Shown: one piece after another, positions 22,162 through 32,684 of the stretch
Position numbering within the stretch: position 1 is the stretch's first letter
Layout: every line of letters begins with the position of its first letter
Program-made: the position numbers and the translations under genes
From: Staphylotrichum longicolle
Lineage: Eukaryota; Ascomycota; Sordariomycetes; Sordariales; Chaetomiaceae
Length of the DNA: 64,000 bases
Assembly: GCA_019096155.1 (NCBI GenBank)
Contig: JAHCVI010000005.1
Location: forward strand, 2,428,468-2,492,467
Reading direction: 5' to 3'
Notes under the pieces: generated by a model
Told to the model about the DNA's origin: nothing
Databases searched by the model: none
The model's input: the letters and a program-made list of their open reading frames with translations, nothing else

Positions 22162-24094
22162 GTTGGAAGTAGTAGCGGCAGGATGCCTTGCATCGGAGTC
22201 GGGGAGTGAGGTTAGGGTACGAGACAGAACGTTGCTGAGGTTGAAAATGAGATGGTGTTACGGACTCGGAAACTACAAAGTGAGTACTTAGCCCAAAGGG
22301 CAGATTGATGGTGTTGTTGTTCTAATGGAAAGAAAAGAAAATGTCTACGGTGAGATCATGCATTTGTCTGCTCAAAACCAAGAGCTATGCTCACAGTCTG
22401 TTATTGCTCAAGCTACAACCCCGTCCAAGAATACCACCATGCGTAGGAGGAGCGGTACGCAGAAGGCTGGACAGCCAAAATAGGAAGCTGTCGGGGTCAT
22501 GTGTGTCCTGATGTATCGCCAACAGCGTTGCGCATTGATTAGACAGGCGTGATTCAACCGCCTTATAACGCCAAATCAGGCCGAAGCGACGTCTTGGGCC
22601 CAGGCTCCTGAGTTCGGTTGGCGAGTGCTGCAATCCGGAGCGCCGAAGGGCAACTGCCGCGACTCCCTTGCACATGTGCCCAGACAGGTACCAAACTGTC
22701 GGGTGCTTGTGTTGTGGACTTGATTGGATCTGTATGCGACTCAACTTGGGAGAAGGACCGATTGCGGATTCAAGCCAAGGATGTACCGTCAGGGGTTTTC
22801 AACTGTCTTTTTCGTTAACAGTAGTTTTGCTATTAGCCAGTGACTGGTACTCGGAGTCGAGTTCTTGCATTCTAGCTACAACACGGGCTCTCCACTTATT
22901 ACCGACCTGCCTCTTGGTTACCGAGGCTATATTGGTATTGGTGCTTGGTGGCGCAATGTCAATGAATAAAGCAGAACGTTGAGAGTTCGGCCGTCTCTTT
23001 ATCAAACGAAGAGAGCAAAGCATTAAGAACTCAAGGTTCTCTCTAGGTGACACCCGACTACCTCAGCATCTTCCCGACAGAAAAAGACGTCCACCAAAAC
23101 AATCATGACATCTCCATTTCTTGCTGAGTGAACTGAAAGCCCGAATAGCTACATCTGAGATGCCCGAAATGCTTGATGAAATAGAATGGAGAAAACCCAA
23201 CTACTTGATGGAATAGAGTGAATTTGAATTTAACACCGTTAAAGCATTTTCTTCCTTCCTCTTCCTCTTCTTCCTCTTCCTCTTCCTCTTTTTCTTTCTT
23301 CTTCTTCTTTTTTCTTCCTCTTTTCCTCTTTTCCATTACTTTCCTTTTGATATCTTTCTTTGGACGAGATCTCCCCTACCAAGACAGAAAGGCATGGTGA
23401 CGCATTAAGTTCTATTTGGGTGTACAAACTTTTTTGGCCACAGGGAGCTCAGGTACCTTACCACAATCGGAATGGCAAGGCAGGCTACCATACCTTGACC
23501 TCTCAGAATAATCAATTCAAGGGCTATAAGAGTATGAAATATATATGAAAAGTGACCCTTCTCTCTACGGGTGTGGTTGTTGCATAGGTGTGCCATTGAC
23601 AACCATTTCAGAGTCCAAGGCTCAATCAGTCGACGAGTGATCTGGCACACGACCAAATGATTGCCAGAACCCGACTTTCCTGAGCTCTGCGCACCTCGTG
23701 CGCATTTATGATTATCCATCAACGGACTCGTGCCGTCCAGCGAACAACCGCCAAAAGACCTCATGCCAAGCGGAGTCGAAGGTTCTTCTCAATGCGGCAA
23801 GTAGAGGACATGAAACTGAAGGAATGTGCTGCGCGTTTTACTACTCAGTATCCTTTACTCCGTCTGCTTCAGCACTCTAGCTTTCAGTTCTGCCATGCCA
23901 AACGGTTGGGGAGACAAAATCACACCACAAGATATGACCTAGTGAAGGCCCCAGTGTACATCTACAGTCAGGCACAAGTCTAAAATCGCCAGACCGAGAT
24001 TTTTATTTCTTCCATCCCCAACCACATGATCCCGTCCTATCTATGTACCTCTAGTCGACATCCTCTACTCTACCCCCATAATATATAGTACAGT
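22162..24094. other. Low-coding, relatively AT-richer region
   Basis: About 1.9 kb between the small Cys protein and the aminotransferase 3' end. By eye it is less GC-rich than the rest of the window and no gene or transposon domain is visible. It holds the long polypyrimidine tract. It could contain a RIP-degraded repeat, but no terminal repeats or relic coding sequence were found. Confidence 0.5.
23247..23334. repeat. 88-nt pure polypyrimidine (CTT/CCT) tract
   Basis: Uninterrupted C/T run made of CTTC and CTT units on the plus strand. Homopurine-homopyrimidine tracts of this kind can form triplex (H-DNA). It lies in a gene-poor stretch. Confidence 0.95.
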
Positions 24095-25682
24095 CTATGG
24101 CTTCTTGTACCCGCACTCGGCCAACCCCTCCTCCAACGACTTGACGGCGTGCTCGATATCCGTGCGCTTGGGGTCAAGCTGTAGACATGTTAGTACCAAG
24201 CCTGCGCAGCGCCTACCCACGACCGAGGAAAACTCACCAAGCTGACGCCCATGTGTCCGAAGCGGATATACTTGGCGGCAATCTCCTTGTGGATGCCGCC
24301 GGCAAAGACGACGCCTTTCTTGGCGAGGATGGGGAGGAGGTCGGCGCCCTTGACGCCCTCGGGGAGGTAGATGGCGGTCATGCCGTGGGCCTGCTCGTCG
24401 GGGTTGGCGGCGACCTGCTTGAGGCCGAGGTCGGCGATGGCCTTCTTGATCTTGTCGGAGCCGGCCTTGTGGGCGGCGAACCGCTCCGGGACGGGCTTGG
24501 TCAGGATCTGGCTGAGGGCCGTGTGCAGCGCGTGGATGAGCTGGGGCGACGGGGTGGCGAAGTAGGAGGGCTTCTTGGCCTCGTAATTTTGCATGACTGG
24601 CTCGTGTTAGTGGTGTGAAAGGCAGGGCGCGATACAACAGAACTCACTTGGTGTCCAGTTCTTCATGGAGGCAAAGTACGCCGCGGGGGGCGTCTTGCGG
24701 TTTTGGACGGCCTTCATGGCGCGGCCGCTGAACATGGAGATGGACAGGCCGGCGGGGCAGCCAATGGCCTTTTGGCTGGCAGTCACGACACCGTCCAGGC
24801 CCCAGGCGTCAAAGTCAATCTCCTCGCAGGCCACGCTGCACACGCCGTCGACGATGATGAGGGTGTCGGGCGAGACCTTGTGGACGAGGGCGGACAGCTG
24901 CTTGAGCTCGCTGAGAACGCCGGTGGAGGTGTCGACGTGCGTAACGGTGATGGCCTTGTACCGCTTCTCGGACAGCGCCTTCTCGATCTCGGGCAGCTGG
25001 GGCTTGGTGCCGACGGGCGCCTTGAGCTCCGTCACGTTGGCGCCGTAGACGCGCAGGCAGTCGGCAAAGCCGTCGCTGAAGTAGCCGGTCCCGAGCACGA
25101 GGACGTCCTCGCCGGCCTCGATCAGGTTGGCGGCCACGAGATCCCAGCCGAGGGTACCCGAGCCGGACAGGACGAAGGGTTGCGCGGCGGGGTCGGTGGT
25201 CTGGAAGAGCTTGCGGAGCATCGACAGCGTCTCGCCAAAGGTCGCGACGAAGCCGGGACCGACATGGCTCTCGCTGGAGTCAAGGCGGTCAGCTCGTGGG
25301 CTCTGACGGGCTTGTGGGCGCGGGAGGAGGGGGCGCGGAATTGAGCATCGTACCTGAAGTGACTCATGGACTGCAGCACGGCATCGTCAAACTCGATGGG
25401 CCCCGGGATCAGGAGCGTCGGGTGGGCGGCTTGGGACGACATCTTGGGAGACGTGGAGAGGCTGCGCGACTGGGTTTTGGGCAGGAGAGAGGTGTCGATG
25501 GTGTCCGGGAGGCGCTCGACGGTATATGGGGTGTTGAACGGGTAGACGGGGGCGAGGTGTCGTGAGATAAGAGACAACCGGGCGGGGTGATTGTCTGGCG
25601 GGTTTTGGCGGGGCATCGAAGCCGATCCCTTGAGTCGTCTGAACACCGAGCGCGGCAACCTGGAGACCTCGGGTAGCAGCAT
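24095..25682 (-). CDS. AGX1: Alanine-glyoxylate aminotransferase
   Basis: PLP-dependent class V aminotransferase making glycine and pyruvate from glyoxylate and alanine. Exons: 25354-25682 (or from 25442), 24648-25273, 24238-24596 and 24095-24178, all GT-AG. Blocks seen: LLIPGPIEFDD, SHVGPGF across the first junction, SGSGTLGWD, THVDTSTGV, IVDGVCS, and the PLP lysine in TASQKAIGCPAG, then NPDEQAHGMTAIYLP and GGIHKEIAAKYIRFGHMG. Two starts are possible: the ATG at 25442 gives MSSQAAHPTLLIPGP, the usual start of the cytosolic/peroxisomal form, while the in-frame ATG at 25682 adds 80 residues rich in Arg/Ser and free of a long acidic stretch, ending ...SRSLSTSPK, like a mitochondrial presequence. 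Which start is used is inference. Divergent from VPS29. Confidence 0.93.
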
Positions 25683-26958
25683 GTGCAGAGCTCCCCACTA
25701 CGCCTACGCGTGTAAGGCGCCGCAAAAGACAGATACGATGTCCTTATCTTTTTTCCTTTGCAGACTCCGAGTTTGGTATCGCCACGCTGCTCTGACCTCG
25801 ATCTCAGTTTTGTCGTGGAAGCTGCAATTGATTCTAGCAAAAATATCAAACAAACCCAGAAATACGGCAATTGGAAACGGTAGGGCCAGTCACTATTAGT
25901 AGGCGACCGACAGCGGGGTTACGGATCGGAGTTGTCCACCGCCTGGACCCGGCGGAGCCAGGATCACTTCTGCCGCAGATTTGGCTTAGTGTAGGCGCTG
26001 CAACAAGGTCGACAGGAGCCTCATCAATCAGCATCCGCCCATTGAGCTCTGCAATGGCTGGATTGCTCTCGGAAATTGCAGCATCAGTGGTCCTCAAGGG
26101 GCGGGGCCCGTCCGGCGGCCAGCTGTTCCCCGTCACCGGCGCTGCCAAGAGCGGGGGGGACGTCCTGTGGCCCCGCAATCTCGAACCATCCACGGCGGCA
26201 GCTCGGATTGCACCCTCAATACAGGGCGCTGTCATGGTCGGCGATGCTGCTTATTGACATGCCGGGCGCATATAACAGACACTAGAAGATGAAGCGCACT
26301 AAGGCAGTGCGAGAGAATATCTCTCAGCCTTGAAAACTAGGTGTTCAGCAGAAAGAAAATGGGCAATCATAATCCCGATATATGACCGAGTGTTACAAGC
26401 GCGTAAATTACGCCGAGAAGACGTGAGCCGTCTGCAACAGCGTGTACGGTGTATGGAGTAGCCAGCCAGTATTCCACTTGGTATGCTGACTTGCGTTCTT
26501 TACAAGGCGGCTCATGGGGTTCCATGGTTGTTCGTTGATTCATAGCTTTCATCATCAGTGAACGACGAGGAACAAGGCCGTGGTCAGCAAGGGTTAGACG
26601 TTGGAACAATCAGATGAATACAAAAACCCTAACCCTGGATTGAAGCTCCATCCCTGTCCCTGTCCTGTGAGCGGGCGTAGCTGGGAGCTGACTGCTGGCG
26701 CAGAGCTCCATCACAGCCGTCGTCATCGCCAACGCCAAAGCACCAGCGCTTCCCGACTCGAACTGAGCAATCACACAGGCTACAACTGCAACCTGACACA
26801 GACGAACGCGGCTTCTTTTTTTGTTTTTTTGACGCTAATTCGTGTACGCTCGCCGAATACCCCACCGAGGCAGCCATCCTCTTGCCAAACACTCCCAACT
26901 CGACACCACTCACTCTCTTCTTGGGCCGCATTCAACGCCCGCCCGCCGACACCTCACA
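25683..26958. promoter_or_regulatory. Divergent promoter region AGX1 / VPS29
   Basis: About 1.3 kb between the aminotransferase start and the VPS29 start, expected to hold both promoters. A telomere-like box AAACCCTAACCCT lies at 26624-26636. Overlapping open frames around 25850-26260 on both strands show no domain and are not called. Confidence 0.5.
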
Positions 26959-27795
26959 ATGGCATTCCTAATTCTAGTAATTGGCGACCTGCACATACCC
27001 GACCGCGCCCTCGACATTCCCCTCAAGGTACGCCCCAGTATCCTCCCCCCTCCCCACGACGCACCATACCACGTACCACCCCGCCATACAACAGCACAAC
27101 ACCTCTTCCCCCGTCTCTCCATCCCCCACCTGCTAACCGCGCCTCGCGCTGCCCCCACCAACAGTTCAAGAAGCTCCTCTCCCCCGGCAAGATCGCGCAG
27201 ACGCTCTGCCTCGGCAACCTGACGGACCGCTCGACGTACGACTACCTGCGCAGCATCTCGCCGGACCTCAAGATCGTCAAGGGCCGCACCGACGTCGAGG
27301 CGGCCTCGCTCCCGCTGACCCAGGTCGTCACGCACGGCGCCCTGCGCGTCGGCTTCCTCGAGGGCTTCACGCTGGTCAGCGACGAGCCGGACGTGCTGCT
27401 CGCCGAGGCCAACCGGCTCGACGTCGACGTGCTGTGCTGGAGCGGCGGCACGCACCGCTTCGAGTGCTTCGAGTACATGGACAAATTCTTTGTGAACCCG
27501 GGGAGTGCGACGGGGGCCATGACGACGGACTGGGCGGTCGGCGGGGAGGGGATGGCAGGGGAGGGGGAGGAGGTGGTGCCGAGCTTTTGTCTGATGGACG
27601 TAAGTTTTGTGTCTTGTTCCGAACCAGAGAAGGGCGGGATGCGCAATACTAACGTGAATGGGGTTGTGACAGGTGCAAGGGATCTCCCTGACGTTATATG
27701 TCTACCAGTTGAGGAAGGGCGAGAACGGGACGGAGAACGTGGCGGTCGAGAAGGTGACGTACACCAAGCCGGTCGAGCCGACGGGTGCGTCATGA
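26959..27795 (+). CDS. VPS29: Retromer subunit VPS29
   Basis: Metallophosphoesterase-fold scaffold of the retromer cargo-recognition core (with Vps35 and Vps26), acting on endosomes in retrieval to the Golgi. Exons 26959-27027, 27165-27599 and 27673-27795, all phase 0 with GT-AG introns; 208 aa. It begins MAFLILVIGDLHIPDR. Conserved blocks: FKKLLSPGKI, LCLGNLTDRSTYDYL, VKGRTDVE, VVTHGALRVGFLEGF, GGTHRFECFEY, FVNPGSATGA, and the last exon ISLTLYVYQLRKGEN. A Gly/Glu-rich insertion (GGEGMAGEGEE) lies between the NPGSATGA motif and exon 3. The gene is intact. Confidence 0.96.
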
Positions 27796-28562
27796 TGCCG
27801 GGGGAGGGCAGAGATGGGGGAGGTTGGGAAATGAGATGTGGCTGAAGAAAGAGTCAACCACAGGAGTATTGCGACGAAGAGGTCGGGAGTTACGGTACCG
27901 GCTTGAACAGCGCGGACTGTCATCATTTGAAGGCCCCAACGTTTGATGTGGGAAAATGGAAGTGGGCGGAGGGGCGAGCAGGTACGGTCGGTACGGCAGC
28001 AACGGCGCCTGCAGACTGGTCTGGAGTCTTGAGTTGATGCTATTGTGGAGGCAATGGGCGTCTCGCCCGTCTATAATTGTGAGGCGGGTATTTCCGTGAT
28101 TTCCAGGGCTCGAGGCCGCGGTGTAGAGAGAAGTTTAGAGGCAATAGGAGGTGTCGAGATACCCTGCTTCGGTGTCGATGACTCGAGAATAAAGTGAGAA
28201 TAGAGTGCATCTGAAGCGACCTCTTCCCTTTTCATCTTTCAGCCAGGAACTGACGGATATGACTATAGTAAAGGAAAAGAGGTATCTTGTCACGTTCTTC
28301 TGCCTTTAAACCTCGCATAAGCTAGGATGGCCGCTGTCCTCTCACCCCCTATCCAGTCTGAACAACAATGAAGCCACAGCACGTCTCCTATCCGTTCCCT
28401 TTCCCATCACTCTGATCAACCCACCAACCAAGCCAAAACTCAAAACGCCAGACGCTGTGCCGTACAACCAACCCCAAAGTACCAAGTCGCAAGCATGCAT
28501 GCATCATCACCGTCATCAAGAACCAAAAACCACCCCATAAACAAAAGAAAAGAAAAGGTCGA
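27796..28562. other. Convergent 3' flanks of VPS29 and shugoshin
   Basis: Holds both transcript ends. No additional gene recognised. Confidence 0.55.
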
Positions 28563-30874
28563 TCACAGCATCATGCTCCTCCGCCGCGCTATCCTCCCCT
28601 CCCTCCCGGTCTCCCCCTCCGCGCTCGTCCCGCTGGTGTCCGCATCCGCCGCCGCCGCGGCTTCCTCCAGGCTTTCCAGCATCGAGCTCTTCTTGGGCGC
28701 CAGCATCGACGCCCTCTTCCTACCCCCGCCTCCGTGCGCAGACCGCGACTTGGAGGGTCGCGCCGCTTGGTGATGGTGGCTTTTGCTGTCGCGCTCCTCC
28801 TCTTCGTCAAGGAGCTCGCGGAGGGCGGCGGCGGCGGCCATGGAGGATTTTCGCGCTGTTCGCGGTCGCGAACCCGTGGTGGTGATGTGAGACGAGGAGG
28901 AGGCCGGTTTGAAGTCTTCGCTCGTGTCGGCTGTGGAATGTTTAGAGGAGGCCGGGGAAGAGGCTGTGAAGTCGTAGATGTCGGCGCCCGGAGCTGGCGG
29001 GGGAGCTGGCGGCTCTTTATCGACTGCAGCTGGGGAGCTGGTTACCGTGGGAGTGTGGGCTGGTTCCGGGCTCGTGCTGACTGGCCTCTCTAACGCCGCA
29101 AGCGAGTCCCGCACTGCTGATGGCCGTTTTCGCCTCTCCGTGACGACGGTGCTAGGTAAAGTTTCCGAAAAGACGTCCTTCTGCGCTAACGGGCTCAACA
29201 GGGCTTGTTGCTGAGCTTTCGGAGTTGGGTCTCCGAGCGAGAGTGTTTTGCTGCTGGTGGTGGAGCTCCCTGGTTCTGACTTCACCTTGCTCGAGGAGGT
29301 CGGGGCTGGGTGGTTATCGTCCGCCTTGATGCTCCGGTGTACGAACTTGCCCTCCCCAGCTACAGCATCCAAAAGCTGCTTGGTGGGCCGCCGCATCTTA
29401 TCTCGCAGGTTTGGTTCGGCGTAGCTGATGGATGCCCTCACACGGCGACTGGGCCGCGTCATCTCGCCGGTGGAGGATATGTCGGCTGGGGGAGGGGTGT
29501 CGTGTGGCGCCTCCTGTTGTGTCTGACGGCCTGGGGTTGATGGAGAACTTGGTGCTGCAGACGGGAGAGAAGTCGCGGTCTCAAGCATGACGGCAACCGC
29601 TGATGGTTCAGGGGCGAGAATCTCAATCTCCGGCAAAGATTGCGGTGTCTTGACATCGTCCCTCATAACGGTATCCCGTGCTTGTTCCTTTCTGGCCCCC
29701 TTGGGCGGCGCTGCTTTGAGCATTTTCCGAGGAGAGGACACATCCGCGTTGGTGCTCTTCGCAGCAAGTGGCGTCCTTGCCCGTCTCTCTGTCTTGGCAC
29801 CAGCCAGCTCGGCAAGACTTCTCCTCTTCTGGCCACCGCGAGCTGGGAAGGTCTTCTCGGTGGCAACAGAGTTCTCTTTGCCTGGCTGTACCGTGGTGCT
29901 TTGAATCATCCCGTTTTCGTCGCCAAACTTCCGCTTCGCACCCGCCCTCGCTGGCTGCAGCGTGGATTCCGTCGCTACTTTCTTTGCCGGCGTTGCGTCT
30001 TTACTCGGGCTGGCATGCTGGATCGTTGGTTCCGCCATGCTCTTCTTCGGCTCGGGACTTCTTGACGGTTTTCGATCATAATCGAGTTTTGGCGGTGAAG
30101 AGAGTGTCAATGGCCGTCTCGGGCTCTCTGGAATGATTTCCTCGAAGGATCTTGTGGGCGAATCGTGCTTCACGGGGTCGTCCTCCACATAGCGCGATAC
30201 CGGTGGAGGCCCCAAATCGGGCGAGTCGTTGCTGTCTTCGGCAGCAGCGCACAGAGCCATGATTTCCGCGCTGCTAAAGATTTGTTAGGTCCACTTAGCC
30301 TGCAACCAAAAAAGCGAACCTACTTCAACGTCGCGCGCGCGTATTGTTTGTTCTCGTAGATTGGGGGCAGCCTCCCCTCCTGCTCGGCCAAGGCTTCTAG
30401 GTCCATCGTGGTACGCCGCCTCCTTTGTGGCGGGCTTTTGGCCACACTTCGTCGACTTTTTGCAAGGATCCGCTCCTCTGAAGCATGTCGTTTGGAAGAG
30501 GCCTCTTCCCCCAAGCTCCCGAGCAAGGTGGCGAACTCGGAGAGTTGTGCCTCCAGCTTCGCCTTGACCTCGAGCGCATGGTCGGCTATTCTTTGCCCCT
30601 TGTTGTCTTCAAGTTGTTTCTCGAGTCGCAAAATCTGGCCGCGGAGGTCGAGATTCTCGGACAGCAAACGGGCGCAGTCGTTTTCAAGACGCCTGATCTT
30701 CTGCGACTGGTCCGAGTTGATTTTCGCGATATCTCGGTTCTGGCGCAAGAACTTTCTACGCACTGCAGAGGAAAAGTCAATACCAACCTTCTTTTTCACT
30801 GGAGAGCGACGAGTCGACATACGTATTTCGAGATGGCTCTCGGCCGGCACGGGTGCTTCGTTGAGCCTCGCCAT
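28563..30874 (-). CDS. SGO1: Shugoshin (centromeric cohesin protector)
   Basis: Protects centromeric cohesin from separase and helps tension sensing, usually by recruiting PP2A. Exons 30324-30874 and 28563-30273 with one 50-nt GT-AG intron; 753 aa. The N-terminal ~110 residues contain the shugoshin coiled coil (FSSAVRRKFLRQNRDIAKIN, then a leucine heptad with RLENDCARLL). The middle is a long, disordered, Ser/Pro/Lys-rich stretch. Near residue 460 is the basic SGO C-terminal box (RRVRASISYAEPNLRDKMRR), the motif that reads phospho-H2A at centromeres. The tail ends RIARRRSMML. Both diagnostic motifs are present, so the call is firm. Confidence 0.94.
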
Positions 30875-31281
30875 GGCTCATGGTCGCCGGGAAGAGGTTG
30901 GGAAACTGATCGCGCGCGATTTCGATACGGTCGTTTCTCGAGATTTGATTGAGCAGCGACGCGACGCGGTGGACGGATTTCTGGTCGATGGAGAACAAGG
31001 CTGACGGGTCCAAGTCTGGATGGATAATTTCGTTGTGACATCGCCAATGTTTATGTACATTGCTTCCTAAAGCGGCCTAGCGTGTCCATCCGAGCTCCGC
31101 CAGTGCCCAGCAACCGCCCAGCTCTCTCGGCCGCCAAGATGGATGCCCCACGTCCCTAAGCTTAGGCTTGGCGTTGGTGGATTTGGTTGTCCACAGCAGG
31201 GCACTCATCCATGCCTCAGTTAAATCCAGTGACAGCGGACGCATCTCAAACGTAACTTGTCCATAACAGAAGCCCACAAAA
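30875..31281. promoter_or_regulatory. Bidirectional promoter SGO1 / DAD2
   Basis: 407 nt separate the two divergent start codons. Both genes serve kinetochore and cohesion functions, so shared cell-cycle control is plausible but no specific operator was recognised. Confidence 0.6.
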
Positions 31282-31804
31282 ATGTCCGGATTCCCGTCAA
31301 GACCTTTGCCGTCACACATGCGACAGCCGTCGCTCTCCGCTAACGCCGGGGGCCAGTCGCCGGCTCTGGTTGCGCGGGTCAACGAGAAGAAGGCCGAGCT
31401 CGAGAATCTCAAGGAGCTCCGCGATCTTAGTGCGGCAGCGGCGACGCAGATGGAGGCCCTGGAACAGAAGCTGGCGACACTTTCTGATGGGACCGAAGGT
31501 CTGTTGGGTGACCTTGCTGTTTGTATCTTCCTCGCTGACTCCTTCTCTGCCAGCCATTGCCTTGGTGCTGAGCAACTGGCATAATGTGCTGAGAGCGATC
31601 AACATGGCATCGGGTATGCCTTTCCCCTCTTTCATGCTTTGAAAGTTGAGCTGAACGAAAATAGCAAAACTCCCCATCCCCAAGGCCGATGCCGAGGAGG
31701 CGAAGGAGGTGCCTCTTCCTCAAACCCTCGTCCGCATCCCAACTGAACACGCTCCTGCTCTTCAAGCACATGCCGAAGGGGCAGCCGAGGAAGAATCAGG
31801 GTGA
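31282..31804 (+). CDS. DAD2: DASH/Dam1 complex subunit Dad2
   Basis: Subunit of the fungal outer-kinetochore DASH ring that couples kinetochores to spindle microtubules. Exons 31282-31498, 31554-31613 and 31665-31804 with GT-AG introns; 138 aa. Diagnostic segments: SPALVARVNEKKAELENL, LRDLSAAAATQMEALEQKL, and across the junctions DGTEAIALVLSNWHNVLRAI then NMAS. The tail (LPQTLVRIPTEHAPALQ) is the usual Dad2 C-terminus. The start gives MSGFPSRPLPSHMRQPS. Intact. Confidence 0.95.
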
Positions 31805-32684
31805 TGCAAGTTGTGAATGCAGACCAAGGCACCTCCCACTGACCCGTCAACATCACCACTTGAGTGCCAACCATTGGATTCAAACATCGAATGAATCTGC
31901 AGTGCTCCAGAGGCATTGATACTTACGCGCTCTTGAGCAGATGAGCCATCAGTTGATCTTGGAAGGACTTGGACGCGAACTCACGATCCTGGCCATCGAG
32001 GTTGCTGTGCCTCCCCCTTCGCAGACCAGCTGGCGGACGAGGCGGGGTAGGGTACCAAGGCCGTCGCGTCGCGTTCCTTGATCAATATCCCTGTCCCACG
32101 CGACAAATTAAACAGGCTAACGATTTTGGGGTGCGCATCCGGAGAGTTGCGGCCAGGATGTGAGGGCTTGCCTCCGATAGATTCGGGAGGTGGGGCTTGA
32201 ACGACGGGGATTCGAAGGGAAGCTGGGTTGGTGTCTGGGTGGCAGCGCAGGAAGTGAGACAGCATTGTACCCATTGCATCCAATGTTGCAACGGAAGCTG
32301 CACGGGAGGCGGCAGGCGATGCCTTCTCGGCCCCGGCGCGGGAAAGTAAACAATGCAACGCACCTGTTAAATCCCCCCGAATCTGCCGCCGGTTGCTGTG
32401 CTGATTGCTTTCCCACCCACATCTGCCTCAGACCAACCACCGCATCCAATTGCTACGGAGCATCATTGAGCGTCTTCTTTTTCTGATATCGACGAGGTGT
32501 GCAACAACCGTCTAGCCTGGGGATCAAACACCCCTCATTCGCGGCGCTGGCCAATCGCGTTTTTATTATTCGCGAAATTGCATTGGATCCCCCGGTCTCC
32601 CACGTTGCCGGGCCTTTGTGACTTGAGACCCTGGGGTAATCTTGGCTTATTTCGGACGTTCCCGTTGGGGGTTTAATAAGAGGG
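31805..32684. other. Intergenic region downstream of DAD2, with a possible minus-strand coding remnant
   Basis: Mostly unassigned. On the minus strand around 31945-32080 a frame free of stops reads PWYPTPPRPP ... SNLDGQDREFASKSF, then QDQLMAHLLKS, and ends at a good donor (GC|GTAAGT at about 31930). This looks like an internal exon of a small gene, but neither a start nor a final exon could be placed, so no CDS is called. Confidence 0.35.

Noticed and set aside
22300..24000. A degraded transposon in the AT-richer stretch
   Set aside because: No terminal repeats, target-site duplication, reverse transcriptase or transposase motif could be found by eye; composition alone is not enough.
25846..26257. 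Overlapping 128-129-residue frames on both strands in the AGX1-VPS29 spacer
   Set aside because: No domain, no homology recalled and mutual overlap; more likely promoter DNA.
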